Positions 8,551 to 15,400 of a stretch of 29,652 bases of DNA are shown here, one piece after another (within the stretch, counting starts at the first letter, position 1; each line of letters begins with the position of its first letter). The stretch is from CAZPEV01 sp964585635 (GTDB lineage Bacteria > Zixibacteria > MSB-5A5 > GN15 > JAAZOE01), in the NCBI GenBank assembly GCA_964585635.1, contig CAZPEV010000020.1:1-29652 (forward strand), written 5' to 3'. The notes beneath the pieces are model-generated. The model saw nothing but the letters and a program-made list of their open reading frames with translations, had not been told where the DNA came from and searched no databases. The position numbers and the translations under genes are program-made.

Positions 8551-9579
8551 TTACTCGTCGGCCGTTCTTCGCGCCAATTGGTACAGGCAGATGGGAAGCG
8601 CGGCATTGATATTGCCGGTATAGGCATAGGCCGCGCCGAGGCAGGCGCCGTGGCAGCGATCGAAGCTGTCGCAGGTGCGGCACGGTTCCTCGATCTGGTC
8701 GCGGGGATAGGCGGCCATGACCGGCATGGCCGGATCGTTCCACAAGTCTTCCAGGGAGCGACGCCGAGCGTTCCCCACCCGGTATTGCTCGTACAGCAGA
8801 GAGGTGCAGGGATAAACGTCGCCGTTGCTCTTGAGGTAGAAGGTCTCCTTGCCGGCGGTACAGGTGTGGAAATGATAGGTCGGCGGAACCGGGCCGAAGC
8901 CGGGATCATACAGCGCTGTAATCGACGGATCGACCTGGGTAATCTCGATGAACTCGGCCAGATCGGCCAGGCGGTGCGTAAAAGTCAGCCGCTTCTTGAC
9001 TTCGTCCCACTTCCCGCGTCCGGCCGGAGTATAGCCGCAGAACCTGATCTCGTCGATCCCCTCCTTTTTCGCCAATTTAACCATGTCGTAGGCGTCGTCA
9101 AGATTCTCCTGACCGATCAACATGGCCAGATAGACCTTCAGTCCGAGGCGACGACAGATGCGAATCCCCGCGATGATTTTATGGAAGTCCTCTGCCGAGG
9201 CGCGCCGCATGCGATAATTCTTGTCCGGCGTGGACCCGTCAAGGCTGACCTGGATCGCGCTGCAGCCGCTGGCCTTCAGGTTCGCCGCGCGGCGCTCATC
9301 CAGCAGAACCCCGTTGGTGGTGACGCCGGAGTCGATTCCTCGGCCATGAGCGTAGGCCGTCAGTTCCTCCAAGTCGTCGCGCAAGAGGGGTTCGCCGCCG
9401 GTCCAGCCGATCGTTCGCACCCCCAGCGGAGCCATCTGGTCGATGAGGGCGTGACATTCGGCCGTGGTCAGTTCATTATGCGGTCGCCTGGAGGCGGCGC
9501 TGAAACAATGGGGGCAGGTCAGGTTGCATTGGCGGGTGATTTCCCACCCGACCATGGTAGGTTTCTCAAGGCGCGGCAT
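8551..9579 (-). CDS. Radical SAM/SPASM protein, PqqE/NirJ-like
   Basis: 342-residue radical SAM enzyme. The cluster motif CNLTCPHC lies very near the N-terminus (C18, C22, C25) after GWEITRQ, as in PqqE, NirJ, AhbC/D and related peptide or heme maturases. Core motifs: GWTGGEPLLRDDL, GVTTNGVLLDERR, IQVSLDGSTPDKNYRMR. The C-terminal SPASM domain has YLKSNGDVYPCTSLL, then EEPCRTCDSFDRCHGACLGAA and a final PICLYQ cysteine. It starts 54 bases after the stop of the 459-aa maturase on the same strand, so the two are probably co-transcribed. No pqqA-D, nir or ahb genes are visible, which favours a role on the nearby peptide. It has no long N-terminal recognition domain, unlike the 459-aa enzymes, so it may act after or together with them. 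Confidence 0.9.
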   Translation of the reverse strand: MPRLEKPTMVGWEITRQCNLTCPHCFSAASRRPHNELTTAECHALIDQMAPLGVRTIGWTGGEPLLRDDLEELTAYAHGRGIDSGVTTNGVLLDERRAANLKASGCSAIQVSLDGSTPDKNYRMRRASAEDFHKIIAGIRICRRLGLKVYLAMLIGQENLDDAYDMVKLAKKEGIDEIRFCGYTPAGRGKWDEVKKRLTFTHRLADLAEFIEITQVDPSITALYDPGFGPVPPTYHFHTCTAGKETFYLKSNGDVYPCTSLLYEQYRVGNARRRSLEDLWNDPAMPVMAAYPRDQIEEPCRTCDSFDRCHGACLGAAYAYTGNINAALPICLYQLARRTADE

Positions 9580-9633
9580 GCGTGATTTCCCGGATGGTCA
9601 AGCGGCCACGTATCCGGCGGGGGACGGGGAGAT

Positions 9634-11013
9634 TCACTGGGCCGTCTCCTTTTGAGCCTCGTACCGGTACCGAATAAGCAGCATATCCCTGAGGTTGTAT
9701 TTCCAGGGCGAACAGACGCCCTTATCGGGACGGCCCTCCCGCATCCCCATAATCGGACATCCTCCCATGCAGATGGGGAGGATATCGCACTTCTTGCAGA
9801 CGGTCAATTTCAGGGGATCCCAGGCGCGGTAGCGGGCGAGGTTCGCCTCCTGCTGAGGGGTCGGCTCGGAGGAAAAGATGCTTCCCACCGACAGTTCGGG
9901 ATTATGGGAAAGCTCTTCCCAGCACTTGAACAGCAGACCATTGGGGGCGACGACGAAGGCGCTGTCGGCCATGGCGCTGCAATGCACGCTGGCGAACACC
10001 TGGGGATAATCGTAATGATAGAGACCCTTTTCCATCAGGGTGTGATACAGTGCGACCTGGCTGCGCGAGAATTCATCGCCGCTGAAACAGCGATCGCGAA
10101 TGTCGGCGCAGACGCCGCCGGAGGAGGTCACCTGGGCGAAATGCACCTGCACGCGGGCAAGGAGGTCGCGCCGTTGAAGCTCCTGCAGCACCTCATAGGC
10201 CGATTCGACGTTTCCACGATCGACATTGATGCGGACGGAAACCTTCATCGTGTCACAGATGCCGGCGACGTTGTCCAGGATGCGGCGGAAGGTTCCGCCG
10301 CCGTTGCGGAGAATCCGCCGCCGGTCATGAATCGGTTCGGGGCCGTCGATCGTGATCTGCACCGCGCTGATCCCCAGGGCGGTGAGCCGCCCCGCTATTC
10401 GGGCGTCCAGCAGATACCCGTTGCTGACTATGGAGTGCAGAGAATACGAAATGCCATGCTTGGCAGCCAGATCATTCAACCCCTTTTGCACCCGCGCGAT
10501 GGTTGGCAGACAAAGGGTCGGTTCGCCGCCAAACCAGGTGACCAGCAGTTTTTCCGCGCCCGCCAGGTGCCGATCGCCGAAGCGCAGCAAGGCCTGCTCC
10601 GTCTCGCCGGTCATGCGGATCGGCGTATGGCTCTCATAGCAATAGTCACAGTCGAAATTGCAGGCCAGCGTGGGCGCGATCGTCAGGATGAGGGTTTTCC
10701 CTTCCAGCCGCTGGAGGCGGCTGCGGGCCTTCATGACGGCGACCTCGTCGATCTTGTCGTCCACGAGGTAGCCTCCCTGGATAAGGCCCTGCTGCAATTG
10801 ACGATCGTGGTCGGTCTCAGGTTGGTCCGGATGCTTTAGCAGATAATCGATGCGGGGACGTGAATCGGCCTCGATCTCGGCCAGCGCCCCGCTGGCGCTG
10901 TTGAAAAACAGCGTCTTGCCGTCCTCGATTTCGTAAAACTGGTTGTATCGTGAAGGCTTCATAGATGCACGGTCCTCGGCGGTATAATCGCGGGCGCGAC
11001 TGGCGGCGCTCAC
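9634..11013 (-). CDS. Radical SAM/SPASM peptide maturase (copy 2)
   Basis: 459 residues from a GTG start. The start is supported by GGAGGAGT (11024-11031) ten bases upstream; an internal ATG (residue 18, MKPSRYNQFYEIEDG) would match the paralogue's start and is the alternative. The N-terminal recognition-like domain runs to about residue 105. The radical SAM motif CNFDCDYC is at C118, C122, C125. TWFGGEPTL, VQITIDGPEPIHDRRR and VRINVDRGNVES follow. SPASM cysteines lie in FKCWEEL, VCKKCDILPICMGGCP and VCSPWKYNL. It is the nearest maturase to the small precursor gene (220 bases downstream of that gene's stop) and has its own promoter at 11050-11077. It likely installs a thioether or C-C crosslink, as SPASM maturases do; the exact chemistry cannot be read from sequence. 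Confidence 0.92.
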   Translation of the reverse strand: MSAASRARDYTAEDRASMKPSRYNQFYEIEDGKTLFFNSASGALAEIEADSRPRIDYLLKHPDQPETDHDRQLQQGLIQGGYLVDDKIDEVAVMKARSRLQRLEGKTLILTIAPTLACNFDCDYCYESHTPIRMTGETEQALLRFGDRHLAGAEKLLVTWFGGEPTLCLPTIARVQKGLNDLAAKHGISYSLHSIVSNGYLLDARIAGRLTALGISAVQITIDGPEPIHDRRRILRNGGGTFRRILDNVAGICDTMKVSVRINVDRGNVESAYEVLQELQRRDLLARVQVHFAQVTSSGGVCADIRDRCFSGDEFSRSQVALYHTLMEKGLYHYDYPQVFASVHCSAMADSAFVVAPNGLLFKCWEELSHNPELSVGSIFSSEPTPQQEANLARYRAWDPLKLTVCKKCDILPICMGGCPIMGMREGRPDKGVCSPWKYNLRDMLLIRYRYEAQKETAQ

Positions 11014-11049
11014 GCGCGGAACACTCCTCCTCGACGTAGCTGAGGGGAA

Positions 11050-11077
11050 GGTATACCCGGTTCCCCCGACCTGTCAA
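11050..11077 (-). promoter_or_regulatory. Promoter of the 9634-11013 maturase
   Basis: On the minus strand, TTGACA (11072-11077), a 16-base spacer and TATACC (11050-11055), followed about 20 bases later by the GGAGGAGT ribosome binding site. It lies after the hairpin terminator that follows the precursor gene, so maturase and precursor can be expressed at different levels. Confidence 0.6.
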
Positions 11078-11174
11078 GGAGAATGTGGTTGCCTTCAAGT
11101 ACCATCGTCTGGCAATGGAGAAACGGCAGGCATGAGCTCATTCACCCGCCAGGGGTTCCACGTGACAATATCAA

Positions 11175-11202
11175 AGCGCCGGTCGACTGGTCGACCGGCG
11201 CT
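11175..11202 (-). terminator. Hairpin terminator or attenuator after the precursor peptide
   Basis: A perfect 13-base-pair inverted repeat, AGCGCCGGTCGAC and its complement around a two-base centre. On the minus strand it is followed by TTTGATATT. It begins about 32 bases after the precursor stop codon. A strong stem with only a short U stretch between precursor and maturase is a usual way to keep the precursor transcript abundant. Confidence 0.65.
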
Positions 11203-11233
11203 CATGCGAAATCCTCATGCCCTGAGGCCGTGC

Positions 11234-11335
11234 TTAGAAGTCTGCTCTGCAGATCGGAATAATGTAATAGATCTTGTAGCACTTCCACGGGCAATTGGAC
11301 AACGTCGGGGTGATAGGTGTTACGATAAACTTCAC
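11234..11335 (-). CDS. Probable RiPP precursor peptide, 33 aa, Cys/aromatic-rich core
   Basis: Short gene with GTG start at 11335, preceded by AAGGAGGT at 11342-11349 with a six-base spacing, the best ribosome binding site in the region. The frame stays open upstream to 11437, but no good start signal exists there. The peptide begins MKFIVTPITPTL and ends ICRADF. Its C-terminal half is dense in modifiable residues: C15, W17, C19, Y20, Y23, Y24 and C29, in NCPWKCYKIYYIIPIC. The leader part is only about 13 residues, short for a RiPP. It has its own strong promoter (11503-11531) and a terminator just after its stop. Two SPASM radical SAM genes follow on the same strand and a third lies 5 kb away. 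I do not recognise the family; it does not look like SCIFF, PqqA, subtilosin or streptide precursors. Function as a precursor is inferred from context. Confidence 0.7.
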   Translation of the reverse strand: MKFIVTPITPTLSNCPWKCYKIYYIIPICRADF

Positions 11336-11341
11336 GGATTC

Positions 11342-11349
11342 ACCTCCTT
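11342..11349 (-). promoter_or_regulatory. Ribosome binding site fixing the precursor start
   Basis: AAGGAGGT on the minus strand, fully complementary to the 16S rRNA tail, six bases before GTG. It decides between the 33-codon peptide and the longer open frame. Confidence 0.8.
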
Positions 11350-11502
11350 TCGTCCCTGGCGAGGCGCGCCGCCGGAGCACGTACCGTGCTTTGTCACAAA
11401 TGCCAGGCCGCCGGCACAATCTCACGCGCCTTGTCATCCGGCCGTTATATAACTACTAAAAGTTAAGTTATCAGTTAACCTGTCCTCCTGGCACCTATGC
11501 GT
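11350..11502 (-). other. Long untranslated leader of the precursor gene
   Basis: Roughly 160 bases separate the predicted transcription start (about 11496) from the precursor GTG. The stretch holds a small hairpin AGCACG-TAC-CGTGCT (11376-11390), GC-rich complementary stretches, and an AT-rich patch near 11446-11480 with the inverted repeat GTTAA...TTAAC. I recognise no known riboswitch. It could be a regulatory leader or a stabilising 5' structure. Confidence 0.35.
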
Positions 11503-11531
11503 AGGGTATCTCAGGGGACGGGAATTGTCAA
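11503..11531 (-). promoter_or_regulatory. Strong promoter of the precursor peptide gene
   Basis: Minus-strand TTGACA (11526-11531), exactly 17 bases, then TACCCT (11503-11508). It lies between the precursor and the end of the upstream DsrK-like gene (stop at 11631), so the peptide operon is transcribed separately from the redox genes. Confidence 0.65.
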
Positions 11532-11630
11532 GCAAATAGCGTTAGCAAAAAAAGCATACAGAACAATAGTGGTCTTGTATTGCGGGGCGAGGCGTTGCCC
11601 GAAGGGGAAGGCCGCGACAGGCCTATATGA

Positions 11631-13244
11631 TTATCGCCATTCCCATTCCAGGAAAGGACGATCAAACTCGGGCATGGCGTTGACGACCAGTTCGGCCAGA
11701 CCGCCGTAGAGGATATTGCAGCGCTCAAAGAGGCCGTAGGCGGCAAACATATCCCGCAAGGCTCCCTTGCAGTTGGAGCAGGGAGCGCAGACATATTTCC
11801 TGTTTTCGGCGGCTAGGCGGTCATGAAAAACGTCAAGGATTTGTCGCAACTTGGCCCGGCTGGAAAGAGTGTTTCGCCAGTCGGGGAAATTGCCGTCCTG
11901 CATAATGGCGAATCCGCTGCCGCCCCCGCAGCAGAAATTGTCGACGCCGTGCGGTTCCATTTCCCGGAAATCGGGGCAGACCGCCCGCAGGATTTCCCGT
12001 TGCGGCCGGACGATCCCCATCAGGCGCACCATATTGCAGGGATCGTGAAGGGTGACGGCAATATCGTTGTTGCGCGCAGGATCGAGCGGGAGCCGCCCAT
12101 GTACGACGATATCATGCAGCAGAGTCAGAATACTTTCGCGGGGGACATCGTCCCGATCGGCCAGCAGCCGGTCGGCCACCACGGTCAAGGCCTTGTGCGC
12201 ATGGCCGCATTCACCCAGTACGATCTTCTTCACACCGAGTTCGCGGGCGATCCGGGCGTGCCGCAGCGCCACCCTGGCAAACTGGATGTCATCGTACCAG
12301 ACGCCGTAATTGACGGCGTCGTACCCCGGTTGTTCGCTGGACAGCGTATAATTGATTCCGGCCGTTTCCAGGATCAGGGCGATGGCCTCAGGATTCTCCG
12401 GCCAGGCCAGATACTCGCCGGCGTTATGGATGAGGAGAATATCGGCCCCCTTCTTGTCCACCGGGAAGGTGATTCTCCGGCCGATCCGTTCCGCCAGATC
12501 GTCCTGCAAGAATTCGATCGTATCCCCAAATGCGGCCGGGGTCATGCCGGTCGATGACCCCTTATCCAGTTGCTGCACCGATCCGAGCTGATGCAAGGGC
12601 TTGACCGTAATTCCCATCTCCTGGCTGAAGATTTTCCGCAATTCCCTCGTGACCAGGCCGTTGTCGGCGCCGATGGGACAGTGCTGGGCGCAGCGGCGGC
12701 AGAGGGTGCAGCGATAACAGAGCTCCATCAGGCGCGCGATCATCTCCCAGGAGGCCTCGATGTCGGCGCCGGAAAGGGGAGCCAGCACCCGTCCGCCGGA
12801 TTTGACATAGGTGGCATAGAGACGCCGCAGAATATCGGCCCGGAAAGTCGGGCGATAGATTTCCATCCGGCCCGATTCATCGAAGATGGGGCAGGCGGAG
12901 GCACAGGTCTGGCAGCGGACACAGTACTCCATCGTCAGGAAGAGAGGCTGTAGGAAGGTCCAGTTGTTCTCCCGGCTGAAGAGCTTCTTCAAACCGGACA
13001 GGAATTTCTCGACCAGCGCCCGTTTTTCATCCGTCGTTTTCGGGCGGGGGAACCTGAGGGCCGCGACGCCGTCCAGGTCGGTTTCCCACTTGGCCTGCTG
13101 TTCTGCCGATAGCTGCGGCACCCGGGGCTGAAGATCCATATTGTCATATGGCGGCGGCAACGGCCGAAAGCGATTCGGATCCAGGTGGACCAATTGCCCG
13201 GCGCGGCGGCAGAAATCCCGGGCCGTGAGACGCCGGTCATTCAT
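11631..13244 (-). CDS. DsrK/HdrD-like iron-sulfur protein of a membrane redox complex
   Basis: 537 residues from ATG 13244. The open frame extends upstream, but this start overlaps the DsrM-like stop in ATGAATGA and is followed by the proper N-terminus MNDRRLTARDFC. It carries two [4Fe-4S] motifs: CVRCQTCASACP (C108, C111, C114, C118) and CTLCRRCAQHCP (C179, C182, C185, C189). After them come CCG-type cysteine motifs as in heterodisulfide reductase HdrD and DsrK: GECGHAHKA, HDPCNMVRL, NFCCGGGSG and CAPCSNCKGA. The family passes electrons between a quinone-reactive cytochrome b and a soluble disulfide-type substrate on the cytoplasmic side. The partner cytochrome is the overlapping upstream gene. 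No DsrJOP or DsrAB genes are in view, so this is a stand-alone MK-type pair. Its acceptor is unknown. Confidence 0.88.
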   Translation of the reverse strand: MNDRRLTARDFCRRAGQLVHLDPNRFRPLPPPYDNMDLQPRVPQLSAEQQAKWETDLDGVAALRFPRPKTTDEKRALVEKFLSGLKKLFSRENNWTFLQPLFLTMEYCVRCQTCASACPIFDESGRMEIYRPTFRADILRRLYATYVKSGGRVLAPLSGADIEASWEMIARLMELCYRCTLCRRCAQHCPIGADNGLVTRELRKIFSQEMGITVKPLHQLGSVQQLDKGSSTGMTPAAFGDTIEFLQDDLAERIGRRITFPVDKKGADILLIHNAGEYLAWPENPEAIALILETAGINYTLSSEQPGYDAVNYGVWYDDIQFARVALRHARIARELGVKKIVLGECGHAHKALTVVADRLLADRDDVPRESILTLLHDIVVHGRLPLDPARNNDIAVTLHDPCNMVRLMGIVRPQREILRAVCPDFREMEPHGVDNFCCGGGSGFAIMQDGNFPDWRNTLSSRAKLRQILDVFHDRLAAENRKYVCAPCSNCKGALRDMFAAYGLFERCNILYGGLAELVVNAMPEFDRPFLEWEWR

Positions 13245-14166
13245 TGGTTTCTCCGTTATCCGCCGCGTTTTCGGACCATGATCGGCCTGATTTGATATGA
13301 GGTGCAGCCCAAGACAGATTTTGTCCCAAGGCCCCGGTGATACCGTCTTTTCGCGGTTCGCCCGGCATGGAGGGACGGTCATCCCAGCGAACGCGATGAT
13401 AAGTGAAGTACTTGCCAAACATGTGAGTCATATGAGTAAAGGGGAAGTAGAGCAGGAGAATCACTGTCAACCAGAGATTTATGGCGGTGGCCGACGGCAG
13501 GGCGGGGGAAGGGGAGAAGGTGATCAAGGACTGCAGGTAGGCGCGCATGACGAAGAACCCTCTGTCCACGGTCAACCATGACAGCAGGGCTGAGACAAAA
13601 ACCGCCAGCAGAATCAGCAAATTGACATAATCGCCCGGCCGCGACGCCTGCCGAAGCTCGCGCCCGCCGATCCGCTCGATCAACAAACCGAGCCCTCCGA
13701 CAATACTCAGCGGCAGCGCTATGCCGGCCAATATACGCGTCAGATGAAACATCAAAACCCCGGCCGGATCGCTCGATTCCGGGGAAACCACCAGGCCGCT
13801 GATCTGCATCAGCGCTCCCAGCTTCAGGCCGATGACAAAGGCGACCAGGCCATACAGGCCGATATGAAAGGGGAAGGAAAAGAGCCATAGGCGGCGGTTG
13901 TGGCGGAAGAGCGACCGGAGAAGCATGATCTCCAGCGCCATCTCCTTGGCTTCGTTCAAGCGCGAAACGTCGGGACGTTTTGTCCACCAGTCGAGTTCTT
14001 CATAATACGATCCACCATACCGACTTTTTCCGTTTGCGCGCGGGATGGGATAAATTTCCCAGCGCAGATGGGTTGGCATCCGGGCGATTCTGATCATTTT
14101 GGCCGCCACGGCGATGGCGAAAAAGGCGGCGGTCAGATAACTGGCATACTGCAGAAAACTCACCAT
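13237..14166 (-). CDS. DsrM/NarI-like membrane cytochrome b subunit
   Basis: 309-residue membrane protein of the nitrate reductase gamma (NarI)/DsrM/HdrE type, which binds heme b and exchanges electrons with menaquinone. It has an N-terminal TM segment (about 4-23). A cytoplasmic loop follows, then TM segments around 98-122 (with FPFHIGLYGLVAFVIG), 140-165, 182-200 and 226-246. The last of these runs into YFPFTHMTHMFGKYFTYHRVRWDD, the typical His-rich family end. GAGGAC lies just before ATG. The stop overlaps the start of the DsrK-like gene by eight bases, so the two form one translational unit. Promoter at 14275-14303. Confidence 0.88.
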   Translation of the reverse strand: MVSFLQYASYLTAAFFAIAVAAKMIRIARMPTHLRWEIYPIPRANGKSRYGGSYYEELDWWTKRPDVSRLNEAKEMALEIMLLRSLFRHNRRLWLFSFPFHIGLYGLVAFVIGLKLGALMQISGLVVSPESSDPAGVLMFHLTRILAGIALPLSIVGGLGLLIERIGGRELRQASRPGDYVNLLILLAVFVSALLSWLTVDRGFFVMRAYLQSLITFSPSPALPSATAINLWLTVILLLYFPFTHMTHMFGKYFTYHRVRWDDRPSMPGEPRKDGITGALGQNLSWAAPHIKSGRSWSENAADNGETNE

Positions 14167-14274
14167 GTCCTCATATCGGTCGCGAATCTCATGAGCGGCG
14201 GTTCTCAGCGACGCGTTCGACGATACCGCCCTGGCCCGTCCATCGGCCCTCCCGTTAGATCGGAAGCACCGTAC

Positions 14275-14303
14275 AATATATTGTCCGGTCAGTAGTTGGG
14301 CAA
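14275..14303 (-). promoter_or_regulatory. Promoter of the DsrMK-like operon with palindromic -10
   Basis: Minus-strand TTGCCC (14298-14303), 17-base spacer, TATATT (14275-14280). The -10 lies inside the perfect 12-base palindrome ACAATATATTGT (14273-14284), which could be a repressor site. About 110 bases of leader follow before the ATG. Confidence 0.5.
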
Positions 14304-14386
14304 GCGTTAAGGGGGATGGATAAGGCGGCCTTTCAGTCAGCCGATAATTGGGGCGATTCTTCGGGCGGTCTGGCGCATGATGGGCC

Positions 14387-14602
14387 TGTTGAAAACCCTA
14401 AAACTCGTCATCGCGAGACCCCCCCCGGGGGGGTCTCGCGATACCCGGNNNNNNNNNNCGGCGTTGTGTGGGGGTTTTAAAAACCAATACCCCGGCCCCC
14501 CCCCCCCCCCGGGGGGGGGGGGCCCCCCGATCCCGGTCCTCCTATGAAAATCGAGATTGCCGCGTCGCGCTCCGCAAGGACGGCGGGGGAGCTTTTTCAA
14601 CA
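14387..14602. repeat. Interspersed repeat with inverted ends, broken by an assembly gap
   Basis: The ends TGTTGAAAA (14387-14395) and TTTTCAACA (14594-14602) are inverted copies, extended by GGG/CCC just outside. Inside are a perfect 16-base inverted repeat around one C (14410-14442, arms ATCGCGAGACCCCCCC), the N gap, a C15-G12-C6 homopolymer block (14496-14528), and GAGATTGCCGCGTCGCGCTCC (14553-14573). That last segment resembles the non-coding CGTCATTGCGAGGAGC-type repeats I recall from many environmental genomes. No transposase is seen. Together with its flanks this is the gene-free stretch 14167-14707; I find no gene in it. Confidence 0.6.
14449..14458. other. Assembly gap (10 N)
   Basis: Ten undetermined bases between two self-complementary GC blocks. 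True gap length is unknown, and the homopolymers on its right side may be assembly or sequencing error. Confidence 0.97.
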
Positions 14603-14707
14603 CTCCCTGAGCTATGGGGCGCAAGAAAAAGGGTACCGGAATTCAGCCGGAAGTATATATTCTCTCCGACAGCGATAAGTCATCAGCAGCATGTTGCGGA
14701 GTATCTG

Positions 14708-15169
14708 ATGAAGAGATTTCTGAGTCGTCTCTTGGCGAGTCAGCAGGATGCGAATGCCGCCGCCCAAAATCGAACGGTGCCGATAGCCACGGCGGCGTTG
14801 CTATTACAGGTTGCCAGGGCGGATTATGAATTTACGGCCGAGGAGCAGGCGGAAATTGCCGCTTCCCTGGAGCGATTCTTCCATCTGACACGGGAGGAAG
14901 TCGCCGACATTATGCAAATATCGGAAGCAGAGCTTAAGCAACGGATTGACATATATTTCTTCACAAACCAACTGAATCAGGTCCTGAATCCGGCTCAACG
15001 ATTGCAGGTTATTGAAATGGCCTGGCGGGTGGTTTATGCCGACCGAAGCCTGAGCGGGCACGAAGACCAGTTGATTCATCGGCTGGCGTCGCTTCTGCGC
15101 CTGGATCACAGCCAACTGATCGATGCCAAATTGCGGGTTAAAGGAGACATTTTTCCCAAAGAGCGGTAG
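14708..15169 (+). CDS. TerB-like (tellurite-resistance B family) protein
   Basis: 153-residue all-helical acidic protein. The start at 14708 is chosen because GGAG sits seven bases before ATG and the upstream open frame runs into the low-complexity repeat. Typical TerB-like features: VPIATAALLLQVARADYEFT (about 23-42) with the acidic metal-type turn, then EEQAEIAASLERFFHLTREEV, and a second repeat RVVYADRSLSGHEDQLIHRLASLL near the C-terminus. TerB-like proteins are often linked to membrane stress or metal sensing. No ter operon partners are present, so the role here is open. It stands alone between the repeat element and the aminotransferase promoter. Confidence 0.8.
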   Translation: MKRFLSRLLASQQDANAAAQNRTVPIATAALLLQVARADYEFTAEEQAEIAASLERFFHLTREEVADIMQISEAELKQRIDIYFFTNQLNQVLNPAQRLQVIEMAWRVVYADRSLSGHEDQLIHRLASLLRLDHSQLIDAKLRVKGDIFPKER

Positions 15170-15300
15170 CCAGCCGACCCGCAATCGGTCTTGGCAAAGC
15201 AATGGTAGCCTATGTAAGTCAACGAGTTGCGCAACAATTAAGGGTGTTGTTATTTCTCCTGCAGGTGCGATGTAGAGAGCTACTTTGTGAAAAATGGAAC

Positions 15301-15329
15301 TTGCGGGAAGAGCCTGAAATCGATATATT
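15301..15329 (+). promoter_or_regulatory. Promoter of the aminotransferase gene
   Basis: TTGCGG (15301-15306), 17-base spacer, TATATT (15324-15329), about 70 bases before the start codon. Confidence 0.5.
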
Positions 15330-15400
15330 TATATACTAAGTAATCGCCTGCGCGAGAATCGTTTGACAGCGGCAGCATGATCTCAGATCTGGAGGTGACT

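Noticed and set aside
9652..10839. Plus-strand 395-codon frame
   Set aside because: Lies entirely opposite the second 459-aa maturase, which has all expected motifs.
11336..11437. N-terminal extension of the precursor frame (34 more codons beginning MTRRVRLC)
   Set aside because: No ribosome binding site before that ATG, while a perfect one precedes the internal GTG; an Arg-rich start is also unlike a RiPP leader.
14496..14528. C15-G12-C6 run as a possible biological structure such as a quadruplex
   Set aside because: It sits beside an N gap at a repeat, so assembly or sequencing error is the simplest explanation.
14468..14707. 80-residue N-terminal extension of the TerB-like protein
   Set aside because: It reads through the homopolymer and repeat block next to the gap; a good start signal exists at 14708.
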